Assembly: GCA_905250025.1 (NCBI GenBank)
Contig: CAJNOJ010000237.1
Span: forward strand, 62,001-126,000
Direction: 5' to 3'
Origin: Adineta ricciae
Taxonomy: Eukaryota; Rotifera; Eurotatoria; Adinetida; Adinetidae
DNA: 64,000 nucleotides
The translations under genes were made by a program, and so were the position numbers. Below, piece by piece: positions 33,748 to 45,578 of the stretch (positions within the stretch are counted from its first letter, which is position 1; the number at the start of each line of letters is the position of its first letter). The notes under the pieces were generated by a model. It saw only the letters and a list, made by a program, of their open reading frames with translations. It searched no databases and had not been told where the DNA came from.

Positions 33748-36700
33748 ATGTTATCTGTTGTCTCTGCTCATTCGATCGCTGGTCTCACGGATATTTGTTA
33801 TACGAAAGACGGAAGGTTCGTTTGCATTAAAAATCATTCGAAAGTATCATGAATTTTGTTTGAAGTCATTTCTTAACTTGTGGTCAAGATGGTGATATTC
33901 ATGTTTTCGAAACAAAATCTGATCAAGTTGAACACATTCGATGTGCTGATCAATGTCATTGTTTAGCTGTTCATGTAAGTTGATCATTTTCATTAACGTA
34001 TGACAATTATTTTTCGTTCGAAGGAATATCATGTCTTTGTTGGAACAAATCGAAATGAACTTGAAGTTCGATCATTTCCACACGGTGATTCGTTACCCAG
34101 TCTTGTTCATTTTACTCAACCTGTTTCAGCACTTTGTTTATCAAATTCGTTATTATTCATCGGAACAAGAGATTTCAAATGTGTGATGATGAATTTGAAT
34201 GACGATTCGAATAAAATGAAACACTTTGATGGTCATCAAGCACCGATTCTATCGTTGAATGTTTATGAAGACAAACGATGGCTGGTGAGAGAAGGAGAAT
34301 TTTTCGGGTTTCTTTTTTCTTGAAGAAAACTTTGTTTTGTAAAGGCAACATCGTGTTGTGATGGTTCCATTCGAATATTTAACATTGATAAACAAAATTT
34401 AATCAAACAATTAAATCTTATTCAAAAATCCAATGATATCGAGTCAGTTTCTTAGCAGAGATACAAAAGTTTCGAAGGAATGTTAATTTAGAACGGCTGC
34501 TTCGTTGGTCAAACTTGATTGGGACAAAAAAGATCAGGTAAAACAAAGAATTTTGTGAGAAACAGTTTGATTATAGAAGAGTTTTAGATGTTGGCAATTC
34601 CAGTGAAAAATACAATTCAATTCTTTGAAACAGAGAAATGGACAAGAAAGAAAACTTATGAAAATGATTCCATCGATGAAGTTTGTTTTTCTTCAAATAA
34701 AACAAATCTCGAATATCTTTTTCGTTGAAGGCGATCAATTTAATTCGTTATTCACCCTGTGGAACCTTATTCATTGTTGCATACGTCAATGGTCAATTAG
34801 CGATCATCAATCGTTCAACATTCGATATCTACATGAAGTAAAACTTCATCTCTCTACGAATTCATCTCTTCTTTTTCTTTTCAAAGTTATTCATCGAAAG
34901 ACGCAGTCTGTTCATTGGCATGGAATCCCATCGAATCAACTCGATTTACTTGTTCAACAATGGCGGTAAGTTCTCAGGTTGTTTCTTTCATATCGAAATG
35001 ATTATCTATTTAGGGTGAATATGCGCATGTTGATGTGTCGGAATATCTTTCTAAACCAACTTCGACACCCTCGGATAAACTTGATCTCGGCGTAGAAGAG
35101 GAAGAAGAGGATGAGGAAGAAGTCGTGGATGAATTGGAATCGAATTCCAATGATGTGGAAATGGCAACTGACGATAAAGAAGTCATTCCTAAATGGTTCG
35201 AACGTGCCTCATCAATGTTAACCGAAACAAAACCGATCGAATTACAAGAGTCGTTTCAATCGACATCCACATCGAAATATCTCGAAAGTCGATTTCTACT
35301 TTGGAACAACATCGGTGCGATCACTTGTTACAGCGAACAAATTCAAATCTCGTTTCACGATGTTTCATATCATCATTCGATCACAATCGATAACAAAACA
35401 GATAAATATTCTGTTGGCGATTTGTCTCTATCAGCAATTGCACTTGGTTCATCACAAACAGGAAAATTATGTTGTATTTTATATCAATCATGGGATTCCA
35501 ATATGAAAGAATGGACGATGAATACGGAAAATAACGAAAAGATCGAATTAGTGACTTTGGGTGGAGATTTTCTTGCTGTGGCCACATCGCAACGATTCAT
35601 TCGTTTGATGAGTTTATCGGGAATTCAACAGCGAATTATTCGTCTTCGAGGACCAATAGTCTCGATGTCTTCATATCAAAATCATTTATGGATTATTCAC
35701 CATTCGACCCAAGGACTTCCGAAAGAACAAGCAATGTCGTATGTGTTATTAGATATAGACAATGATCATTATTCAACTGGTTCATTACCTTTAACACCGA
35801 AAACAAAATTGTCTTGGATGGGGTTTGTTCGCATTTTCTTTTGAAATATTCTTTTATCGTTTTCTGTTTAGATTTTCCGATAGTGGAAAATGTTATTATT
35901 TGGAAAAATCTGGTCATTTGAGTATGCTGAGACACAACAAAGGAAATCAACTCGAACCTTTATTGATCTCCAACCTCAAACAAGAAGTTCGTTGCTTTCT
36001 TTTATTGCGATTCCAAGAAGTTTTTCTTATTTTAGGCGGAAAAGAACACGACGAATTATTGGTTATTGGGAATCAGTGATTTTGACGGAAAATTCCAAGT
36101 ACGCGTCATTGAACTTCGTGGTCAATCGTTTCCCGACCTTGTTCCTTGGCCACTCGTCTCAATAATTTCACTTCCTTTGGCTCTTTATCAAATTGATACG
36201 GAAAAAAGTCAACTTGAAGTTCGTTATTCGCATTCTTCTTTCGAAAAACGATCCGATCCATTTAGAGTGACTATCTCAAAATGAAATTATTCACTCATTC
36301 GACCGATGAGGATGATTTTTGCAACAATGAACGGCAATGTTTGATCAAAATGTTCGCGGTACGTTTTCTCACGACAATTCAACTTCGAAACAATATTTTT
36401 CGTTTAGTTATCATGTAAATCGAATCGTGAATATCGCGCTTTTGAAATTTGTCAACTAATGGACTCAATCGCTCTTCAATTAGCGGTCAAATACGCGACA
36501 AAATCAGGAAAAATCACTTTAGCACAGAAGATAACTGATGAATTAATCGAGCAAAAGAAGGAACAAGAAGAAAAACAAAAGGAAATCCAACGATCTTCGT
36601 CACCACCACCGCCACTTCCTCTTCTTTCGTCTTCAATCACGATTTCTTCATCATTTGAAGAAGTGAAATCAACTCGGACGAAAGCGGCACTACCATCGGG

Positions 36701-37019
36701 TCCATTTACTAATCCATTTCGAAAGAAAGCCGTGGTCAATGACACAACAACACCAACGAATGATGAGTTTAGCCAATGGAAACCGTCGATTAATAAATCT
36801 CGTCTTGTTGCAACGACCAAAACAACGACTCAGGTTAATTTTGTATTTGAAAATTAGAAAAAATGTATTCGATGTTTTATTTAGAGTGAAATTCATATAG
36901 AATCAACAACGGAAAATGAAGAAATGAATTCAACCAATGGTAAACGCAAAGTCGATGAAAGTGAAGATAATGGAAAAAATAAACGAAATCGACTTCAACA
37001 ATTTGCTTGTAATCAATAA
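33748..37019 (+). CDS. WDHD1: WDHD1/AND-1 (Ctf4) replication adaptor, short form without HMG box
   Basis: Fourteen exons with consistent phases: 33748-33815, 33866-33974, 34024-34284, 34345-34442, 34492-34537, 34588-34680, 34731-34837, 34887-34965, 35014-35822, 35872-35986, 36036-36218, 36266-36358, 36408-36833 and 36885-37019; 873 residues. The N-terminal WD40 propeller starts with SAHSIAGLTDICYTKDG and has CGQDGDIHVFE, GHQAPILSLNVYEDKRW and SPCGTLFIVAYVNGQLAIIN. An acidic linker follows, then the SepB/Mcl1 propeller (LSWMGFSDSGKCYYLEKSGH) and the helical bundle (LALSCK-type LSCKSNREYRAFEICQLMD, LAVKYA). The family trimerises and links the CMG helicase to DNA polymerase alpha. The animal HMG box at the C-terminus is missing; the protein ends in a basic tail, as in yeast Ctf4. 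Three introns use GTTCGT donors. Confidence 0.9.
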
Positions 37020-37251
37020 ATCCAAACTATTTGTCACATTCAATATGTAGATTTACATACTTTATTCTTCAATAAAATTATGAATTTTTCTCATTTATGT
37101 TAAAATGTACTTAGTTGGTTTTGGCTTCGCAGTGACAGGATAAATTCCCAGTGACGTGTTGTGATGAGTCACTGCTCTTGTTTTTTCCATGTTGACAAAG
37201 GTTTCAATATCGCTTTGTCATATCGTCCACGATTGATCTTCCGTGCTAGTC

Positions 37252-39078
37252 ATGACTAAATTTCATTACTTCATCTTCATTCCACTGATATTAACTTATT
37301 TCAGTCGTTCATTTACAACTGCTGATGCAAACAATTCATTCAACAACCAAATTTTGGCACTTCAAAATGCTACAGATTCTTTATGTTTTTATCTCAAGGA
37401 CGCAATGCTTGTCGAAGCTAAAACAATGAAGACCTTGATGAACGATGCACATATTCATTGTCCAGATATCCAAACGATGGAAGTGACATTAGTTCAAATG
37501 GAAAAAATGGCTGAACAATATACTTCGTTTGTTGAAAATCAAGTCTATGATTGTAACGAATTGTCGAATATGTTGAAGAAAGGTTTGGAAAACGGCCATT
37601 TAGTTATGTCTTGTTTGATGGAAGGAAATTATTCTCTCGTTACTCAAATTACTGAAAAATGGCATCAAGTATTTACAGACTTTCAAGCGAAGTTTTACAT
37701 AACAGATGCGCCGTTAGAAGTTATGCTGAAAAGCAAGAAAATCTTCTATTACGATAGTTGGAAAGATGGAATCATCAAGTTTCTCATCTCATGGATGGTC
37801 ACCATTGGACTTTCATATTTGTTGTTCAAACTAAGTTTCCGATACGGACGATATATGAGTATAATTATGGCAGGCTTTGCGATAGTTATTAGTATTTCAG
37901 GATTCGGCTCAGATATGATTTCATTTCCAAAACCAAGTCGTCGAAATTGGTATCCGGCAGCGATTGATATGTTAGAGAAAATGACCACGTCGAGAGACTA
38001 TTTACATTCGGAAACTTCGAAACAAATCGATTTGATTTTAGAATTGAGAAAACATACTGAAATGTATCAAGATAAAACAGTACAGAAGGATGTTAATCAA
38101 TTGGTACATAATCTGGCCACTGCAGTTCGACAAGCAAGTGCCGAATTGGGAGATTTGTATTCGCAAAACACTGCGGTTATATCAACATATCGTCAAGCAC
38201 GTGGAAATATCCAACGAGCAGCGGAAAGAGCTGGTCGATTGAACGAAGCCCATGATTTACTCGTCGCGTTGGATAAAGGAACACAAAAATATGAAGAATT
38301 TCAACGAAATCTTCAAGTATTGGTCACACATCAACAGAAAGTCTTACCGATTCTTAAAGAACAAACTCAATCTATACGCGCTCTTGTCCAAAGTGATCGC
38401 CTCATCGAAATTAGTCAACTCATTCGAAGTCATCAGGATACACTCTTAGATATTGATGGGAATACGTATAAAGTCCAAATTGAAATTCAGCATATGATCG
38501 AAATACTTGATAATGACGAATACAATGGACTTAAAAAATCAATCGAAACGTTAAAGGAGGAAACGGTTTCCGATCAACTCAGAGCGATGCTATATGGAAT
38601 CGGAGGAACAGTTGGTGGAGCTGTGACAGGAGCGTTAGCACTGAAAACTGGACTTGCGATCGTTTCAGTGACTGCAACAGCTGTCGCCGCTCCTGTTGCT
38701 TTGACTGCGGGAACTGTTGGACTCGGATACGTAGCTATGCACAATTATTTGAATTATCAAGGAGCGTCGAGATATCAAAAGGAATTAAATGTATTGGAAA
38801 CCAATCGAATCAAATGGAAAACAGCCATGGAACAATATCAAAAAGCTATTGATGATCAACAGAAAGCGTTGCAATCGAGTCAATCGTCTCTCAACAAAAT
38901 TTTCACTTATTCGAATCAATTTTCGAAAATATCAGGTTTTACACTAAATCGAATTCAACGAAATGCTATTAATGACGAATTATTCAATGTTGTTACACAG
39001 TATAATCGAATGAGCGCATTTTACTCGTTATTTACTCCACAGACAACCAATGATCGTCAAGCATTACCTCAGGAATAA
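37252..39078 (+). CDS. Secreted or membrane coiled-coil protein with a central hydrophobic hairpin
   Basis: Single exon, 608 residues from ATG 37252; an upstream in-frame GTG is ignored. Order of parts: signal peptide (about 1-22), a helical region with six cysteines to about 130, two hydrophobic segments at about 175-225 (LISWMVTIGLSYLLF and SIIMAGFAIVISISG), long amphipathic helices (about 240-440), a glycine/alanine-rich hydrophobic stretch at about 446-500 (GIGGTVGGAVTGALAL ... GTVGLGYVAMHNYL), then another long helix and a polar end. Two long helices framing a hydrophobic hairpin resemble alpha pore-forming proteins of the ClyA/HBL type. That is a shape argument only. I do not recognise the family by sequence, and a membrane-anchored structural protein is equally possible. 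Confidence 0.75.
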   Translation: MTKFHYFIFIPLILTYFSRSFTTADANNSFNNQILALQNATDSLCFYLKDAMLVEAKTMKTLMNDAHIHCPDIQTMEVTLVQMEKMAEQYTSFVENQVYDCNELSNMLKKGLENGHLVMSCLMEGNYSLVTQITEKWHQVFTDFQAKFYITDAPLEVMLKSKKIFYYDSWKDGIIKFLISWMVTIGLSYLLFKLSFRYGRYMSIIMAGFAIVISISGFGSDMISFPKPSRRNWYPAAIDMLEKMTTSRDYLHSETSKQIDLILELRKHTEMYQDKTVQKDVNQLVHNLATAVRQASAELGDLYSQNTAVISTYRQARGNIQRAAERAGRLNEAHDLLVALDKGTQKYEEFQRNLQVLVTHQQKVLPILKEQTQSIRALVQSDRLIEISQLIRSHQDTLLDIDGNTYKVQIEIQHMIEILDNDEYNGLKKSIETLKEETVSDQLRAMLYGIGGTVGGAVTGALALKTGLAIVSVTATAVAAPVALTAGTVGLGYVAMHNYLNYQGASRYQKELNVLETNRIKWKTAMEQYQKAIDDQQKALQSSQSSLNKIFTYSNQFSKISGFTLNRIQRNAINDELFNVVTQYNRMSAFYSLFTPQTTNDRQALPQE

Positions 39079-39480
39079 ACTTCTTCATCTTGTGCTTTTT
39101 TTTTTGCTTTAATTTGTTAAAACAAACCAGAATAAATTCAATATAACCAATACGAGTTCAATCGAGGTCACATCTCAACTTGTCCTCTTCTTCTCTTTTA
39201 TAGGGATATCACATATGACCCCGATTGTTTCTTCGTGTTAATTGATCTTGTCTTTCTAATATGAATGTCCGCATAACTTACATTTTGTTTGAAGGATGAG
39301 TGCAAAACTTGCCTCTTTCAGAGCATTAAGTCAATAAACATCTCATCTACGTGAAACTGTTCGTGAAGTTCGCTATAATCGAGGTTCTATATTTATCTTG
39401 TGTCGTTTAAGATAACAGGTGAATAAATTGAATCCATTATCACATAACTGTCTCTTTAGATTGAAACTATTCGACTAGCG
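39079..39480. other. Intergenic between two plus-strand genes
   Basis: Holds an AATAAA at about 39131 for the upstream gene and presumably the promoter of the permease. No other feature seen. Confidence 0.45.
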
Positions 39481-41628
39481 ATGAATCATGAGACTGTATA
39501 TCATGAAGAACTTCCGTCAGTTACTGGTTGGATAAGGAACAAATTGACAAATCCAAAAGAACGGATAAGAAGTTATTTTCTTTCGTTATTTCCATTCATA
39601 ACATGGATTTATCGTTATAATCTCGTTTGGTTTTCCAATGATATCATAGCTGGTCTTACCGTAGCTGCTGTTGTCATTCCTCAAGGTATGGCGTATGCAG
39701 GTCTAGCTAAATTAGCTCCACAGTTTGGTCTATACAGCTCATTTGTCGGTGTGATAATCTATTGGTTTTTTGCAACAAGTAAAGTAAATATCTTTACCAA
39801 ACAAAGAGAAAAATATCAAGAGAATATCATGTGAATGTAGGATATCACTATTGGACCTGTTGCAGTGATGTCGATCTTGACTGGAACTATCGTTGATGAT
39901 ATTCATAAGCTTTATCCTGAATATGATTATCATGTCATTGCATCTGCACTTGCTGTTGTTGTTGGTTGTGCTGTTTGTGCGTTGGGAATGTTTCGTCTTG
40001 GTTTTGTTGTGAATTTCATTCCATTGCCGGCATTAGCGGCATTTACAACAGGATCGGCGTTGAATATCATTGTGGGCCAGGTTCCTGTGTTGATGGGAAA
40101 TAATAAATCGTTCGATACACGTCAATCACCGTTTCTGGTTTTTATTAATTTTTGGAAAAATATTCGATTTTGTAATTACAATGCCATTTTGGGTTTATCA
40201 GCATTAGTTCTTCTCTATTCCATTCGACTTTTCTGTACTTATGCCATTCGACGTTATCCACGTCGCGAAAAACTCTTCTTCTTTCTCAATACACTTCGCA
40301 CAGTTTTTATTATCTTAATCTATCTATTCATTTCGTGGTTAATCAATCGACACGATCCAACTCATCCTCACACTGCAATTCTCGGCACGATTCCTCAAGG
40401 TTTTCAAAATATGGCCGTGCCCACAATTGATCGAACGATGTTGTCTGAATTAGTAACATATTTACCCTCGGCGATCATTGTTCTCGTTATCGAACATATT
40501 GCCATTGCAAAAGCCTTTGGTCGAATAAACAATTATGCGATAGATCCGAATCAAGAATTGATCGCTATTGGAGTAACGAATGTTCTCGGTTCGTTTTTCG
40601 GTGCTTACCCCGCAACAGGTTCGTTTTCTCGTACGGCAATCAAATCGAAAGCAGGAGTTCGAACACCATTAGCAGGTGTAATCACAGGAATTGTTATTGT
40701 CTTAGCAATTTATGTTTTAACACCAGTGTTCTTTTGGATTTCACAAGCAAGTTTAGCTGCTGTGATTATTCATGCTATTGGAGATTTAATCATTGGACCG
40801 AAAACATTGAAACAGTTTTGGCGAGTCAATCCGCTGGAATTTCTCATATTTTGGATCGGAATTCTTGTTACGGTATTCTCCAATATAGAAAATGGAATTT
40901 ATGTTTGTATTTTAACGTCACTGCTTCTTTTACTTTATCGATTTGGCAATGCAGAAGGCAAATTTCTTGGTCAAATTCAATTCGTTTCTGAACGTGAGAA
41001 GAGAAATGTTTATATTTCAATGAATCATTCGGATGGAACGAATCCAATGATTGATCCAGTGGAAATGAATGATGGGATATTTATCTATCGAATTTATGAA
41101 GATTTTCTTTATCCAAATGCTGCGAATTATATGGAAAAATTAGTTGAAGAAGTTTTCCGAAAGACAAAAAGTGGAAAGAGTTTTCTTTATAAAAATCTTG
41201 GTGAACAACCTTGGAATTTACAAACCAGTCGACATCCACAACGACAACATCAATTACTCGATCCTCGCCCTCATCTACACGCGATTATCCTCGATTTTAC
41301 CGGAATTTCACATGTTGATATCACTTCTTTACAACATCTCGTTGATATTCGTCAACAATTGGATAATTATACGAATTCAAAAGTTAATTGGCATTTTGTT
41401 GGTATTGCAAATCCGTGGATTAAACGTGCACTTCTTGCACACGGGTTCGGTTCTTCAAATGACATAAATCAAACTTTCGCAATGGCGAATGCAAATTCAA
41501 TCTTAGTTCCAATACTTGATACAAGTTATCCTTTATTTCATGTAGATGTGGATGAGGCTTATCAAACAGCTCTTGTTGATCTCGCTAAACGTCAGAACAT
41601 CGATAGTTCAGCTTTAACGGTATCTTAA
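39481..41628 (+). CDS. SulP/SLC26-type sulfate permease, fungal-like
   Basis: Exons 39481-39783 and 39841-41628, 57-base intron, 696 residues. It is a complete SulP anion transporter: LTVAAVVIPQGMAYAGLA in TM1-2, DITIGPVAVMSILTG in the TM3 region (the intron falls just before it), NFIPLPALAAFTTGSALNI, and the signature YPATGSFSRTAIKSKAGVRT. A C-terminal STAS domain follows (HAIILDFTGISHVDITSLQH). It should import sulfate by proton coupling at the plasma membrane. The signature block and IAIAKAFGRINNYAIDPNQE read like filamentous-fungal sulfate permeases (cys-14 type), not like animal SLC26 proteins. Horizontal transfer followed by intron gain is inferred. The STAS domain keeps the loop expected for this family. 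Confidence 0.9.
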
Positions 41629-41860
41629 TCAAAAGGAAACAATGAAAACGTGTTGAAATACCATCAAATTGACATTCTCGTATCTATTAATCTTATTATC
41701 CATCAATATATTCCTGTTGTTTTTCGTTTTTCAAACCTTTTTAGTCTTTCTCGTGTTAAATGACCTACAATTGTCACACTATTGATAGTCTTGCAAAAAT
41801 ATGACACCGTTTTCTCATTGTATCATAATTATATCAGATATCTCATGACTTCAATCGAAG

Positions 41861-43047
41861 GTGAATAAAGACAACAAAGGTATTGTTCAATTTTTGCGCA
41901 TATTTGGACCTTTTTCATGTATTTCTTTGTATTATCGAATTGTTAATGTAACGAATTATTCAGTGAAAAATATGAAAACTTTTTGTGATTTACTTGATAA
42001 ACGACAATTAAATCCGTTGAAAATCATTATTAATAATACGAGAAATCCCAATCAAATTCAGAATTTTGTTACAAACTGGCCACTTTTGCGAAATTCAAGC
42101 TAAGCTACTGTTCGTCATTTGGTGTTTTTGGATGAAAAACACGAACGAATGTATACTTTGTCTTTATGTTTACAATATTTTTCATGTTTAGAATCTTTTC
42201 GTTTTATTCAATCAGCATTTTCATGATGTGTTCTTTTCAGTTCCACCTCAAACTCTTCTTGAACTTGAATTGATTACAAATCATGGAATTGTTCTTCATA
42301 AACAACTTTATTCCAATCATTTTCTTCGACAATTAACTATTTCTTTGTTCTTCTTGATGGTCTTGTACCAAATTTAACATATCTCTATGTCAACTTACGT
42401 CAATCGATTACAAATAGACGAGTTTTTCTACCTGAATCTTGGCCGAAACAATCGATGCTTCAGTTAATTGAATTTCATTTAATAACCAATGAAAATGTTA
42501 TATTATTATGCCTTTGAATCAACTTACAAAATTGACAATAAAAATCGATGAATTAGTTAATACTGATGACCCATATTTAAAAGGTAATGAGATTAAATGC
42601 TTATTTGATCAATATTTACCAAAACTTCGACAGTTTAATTGTTCAATTCAAACAAAAAATCATCTCGATATCAAAGTTTGTTTATCACAATTGAAATCTT
42701 TCTTAAAAAAACACTTCAATTCTTCGTTTAGAATCAACAAATTCTTTCGCACATTTTTACACTGTTCCTTGGTCATTTGAAAGTCTTTATCTGTCGATGT
42801 TATCGACCGATGATCAACATATCGTTCATCTCGTTTTCCAAATGTTCATATACTTTACATAAACACTTTTTCTCATCTTTCTTCTGACAATTTTCAAGGA
42901 TTTACTCGACTTCGAACTTTAACTGTGAATCACATCAATCTCGTTCCAAATTATGTTATTCAACGTCTTCATACTTTAACTTTATTTCAAATAGAAAATT
43001 TATTAAACGATGAAACAAAAATTTATCCAAATCTCAAACATTTGTAA
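41861..43047 (+). pseudogene. Decayed F-box/LRR-like protein gene
   Basis: Coding-like pieces follow one another in different frames: KTFCDLLDKRQLNPLKIIIN, RHLVFLDEKHERMYTLSLCL, TLLELELITNHGIVLHKQLY, MPLNQLTKLTIKIDELV..PKLRQFNC, then FQGFTRLRTLTVNHINLVPN and IYPNLKHL. Such irregular leucine-rich segments are the C-terminal part of the bdelloid F-box family seen at 5473. Several stops and frameshifts separate them, and no F-box start is visible. I call it a pseudogene; a multi-exon gene with missed splice sites is less likely because the breaks are numerous. Confidence 0.5.
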
Positions 43048-43385
43048 ATTATATTAAACAAACCAATCATTTCTATTAAACAACATTTTCTGCATATCAA
43101 CATAAAGATGATTTAATTATTTGTTTTTAAATCATTTTCATTGAAATGGAAAGATGTTCGAATCAAAGATATGATGACTTTGACTTGAACTACTCGTAAA
43201 TTGTTTTGATATGTTTATCGGAGTATCTAATACAAAATTATCATCTTCATATTGTTTATACTTGTTATGTCAAAAAAATACTCTTGTCGCTGACGGATTT
43301 GTAATTGATTAATAATTAAATTCTTCGTAGTATTTCTGATATAAAACCGTCTGTAGTTGTCACACTCTGTTGAAAAGTATTTACG

Positions 43386-44347
43386 ATGACGTTGCTCAAC
43401 GATAGTCAACAATTTACAGTTTATATTGGTTTTTTTCTTCTAATTATCGGTATAATTGGAAATGGAATTAATATTTTGATCTTTTCCAAATTTCGTACAT
43501 ATCGTCAAACTCCTTGTACATTTTATTTTCTCATTGGTTCAATATCGAACATGATCTACATATTACTTAACATTACTCTTCGTATTTTAAATGTTGGTTA
43601 TGGAATTGATATTATTGCTGCGTTGAGTATTTGGTGTAAATTTCGACAATTTCTTCTTGTTATACCTGGAATATTCTCAATGAATCTTTCGTGTTTAGCG
43701 GCAATTGATCAATTTTTAATTACGTCGAAAAATGTATGTGTTCGTCATTTCAGTCGAATAGAATTTGCTCATCGAATTGTGATTCTTTCCCTCATTTTCT
43801 GGTGTGTTCACGGTATTCCAATCTTTGTATTTTATAACATTTTATATCCAACAAAGGTTTGTATGAATACAAATGCTGGTTATGATATTTATATCGTCTT
43901 CTATCTACTTGGTCTAATTTGTGCAATACCGATATTGATTATGGTTTTATTCGGATGGTTAACTTATCGAAATATTTGTCAAATTAAACGTCTCAATGCA
44001 TTACAAGTTGATCGTCAATTGATACGAATGACTTTTACTCATGTAATTCTTTCCGTGATTAGTTTACTTCCTTTTGGGATTTATCAAACGTATGCGAGGC
44101 TTACGAAAACTGTTTTCAAAGATTCCGATCGGCAAATGAAAGAATATTTCGTTTCTACAGTGCTCAGTATGGTAACATATATTTATTTCGTCGTAAGTTG
44201 ATTTATTTATATGATAAAAATATTTTGAAGTCTTTTTGGTTTTAGGGAAGTTGTTATATATTCTTAATTTCATCAAGAAGTTTTCGACAAAAGACAAGGA
44301 ATCAGTTGTTTCCATGGCGACAACGAACTCAAATACATACAAATTAA
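43386..44347 (+). CDS. Class A-like G protein-coupled receptor with a DQF switch
   Basis: Exons 43386-44192 and 44246-44347, 302 residues. Seven hydrophobic helices: TM1 contains GIIGNGINILIF (G-N), TM3 ends in LAAIDQFLITSK, where DRY has become D-Q-F, and TM7 runs across the intron (MVTYIYFVGSCYIFLISS) into a basic tail. Cysteines before TM3 and in the second extracellular loop (WCKF and KVCMN) can form the usual disulfide. It belongs with the divergent rotifer peptide-type receptors. Loss of the arginine in the DRY motif suggests altered or weak G-protein coupling. It stands next to a dead relative in the same orientation. Confidence 0.8.
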
Positions 44348-44471
44348 AATTTAATAGTTTAGAAGATTAGTTTTGAAAGTGTCTACAGGAACTGTCTGCT
44401 AATTGCATCAAAACAAGAAGTAAAACTTGGAGAGAACACAATTCATACATTTCTATGACTTTCCGCAAAAG

Positions 44472-44479
44472 TATAAAAA
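44472..44479 (+). promoter_or_regulatory. Candidate TATA box before the dead GPCR
   Basis: TATAAAAA lies 114 bases upstream of the ATG at 44586. Confidence 0.3.
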
Positions 44480-44585
44480 TGAACTATTCCGTCATATCTA
44501 CTGAAAATCTTTTTGTCTCAAAATAAACCTCGTAATTCACAATAAGACGAAGAAGAATCAATTTGCATTTGAGAGTATCAATTCA

Positions 44586-45578
44586 ATGAGTTCCTCCTTC
44601 GATCCCTTGATCACTCAACTCAATTCGATTCAAACATCGTTAACTCGTTATATCATGATCCTAATATACATATTTAGTACATTTGCAAATCTTGTAAATA
44701 TCATTTTCCCTTTTGTCAATGTATATTTCGTTCAACAAATGCGTGTTCTTATATTATTTCATTGGATTATCCATTGCCAATTTAATCTTCATTGACATCG
44801 GTGGCTTAGCTCGAAGTTTACCGGCTTTAGCAAATCTCAATTTAGAAATCATATCGATCGTCTTTTGTAAACGCCGACTATATTTTGTTCATTTTGGTTT
44901 GTTTGATCTCAATTGATCGATGGATGGTCACATCAACAAATAAGTCAATTCGATGATGCGTGGCGATCGTTGTTACATGTCTCACGACGATCTTCAGTTT
45001 ACATGCTGCGATTGGTTTTAACATTAAAATGAGTCGATGTTACACGTTGTTGAACATCACTTATGGTGTTTTCTTTAGTATTTATAATGTGCTGAGTGTC
45101 ATTATACCATTATTGATAATGATTTTCAGTAGTTTATTGATTCTTGTGAATATTCGTCGAAGTCGACGTCGAATTCAAACCGAATCAATAGTTTCAAATG
45201 TCTTACAACCTAAACAAACGAAACCGAATCAATCGATGGATATGCAATTTCTTCGATTAATTTTAGTTCAAAGTTTGACATTTGCAATCTTAAATCTTGC
45301 TTTTGTTGGTAATGTTCTTTATGATTTCATCACAAATAAACAAGTGAAAAGTTCAAATCAACAAGCTATTGAAGTTTTTGTTTATGGAGTTACGATTCAT
45401 CCGCTTTATCTCTTCAGTGCAGTAAGATCTTCTTAATTCATTTGTCTTTTTTGTTTTTCTATTGCAATTTTAGACAACATTTCTTACATATACATTAACA
45501 TCGATTATACTTCGACAACAATTCGTTTTAATTCTTCAACGTTTTACTCGAACTGCATTTCGATGTTTTGGAATATAA
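44586..45578 (+). pseudogene. GPCR pseudogene (two frameshifts and one stop)
   Basis: The receptor is readable only over three frames: an N-terminus with TM1 (MSSSFDPLITQLNSIQTSLT ... NLVNII), TM2 (YYFIGLSIANLIFIDIGG), an end of TM3 with LISIDRWMVTS (D-R-W form of DRY), then TM4-TM6 and a 3' exon after a GT...AG intron that ends IILRQQFVLILQRFTRT. The frame changes near 44740-44760 and again near 44900, and an in-frame TGA follows the D-R-W block. It is a tandem relative of the receptor at 43386. Sequencing errors could mimic one lesion, but three are unlikely. Confidence 0.7.

Noticed and set aside
36476..36820. 114-codon minus-strand frame inside WDHD1
   Set aside because: Shadow of exon 13, produced by its proline/serine-rich low-complexity segment.
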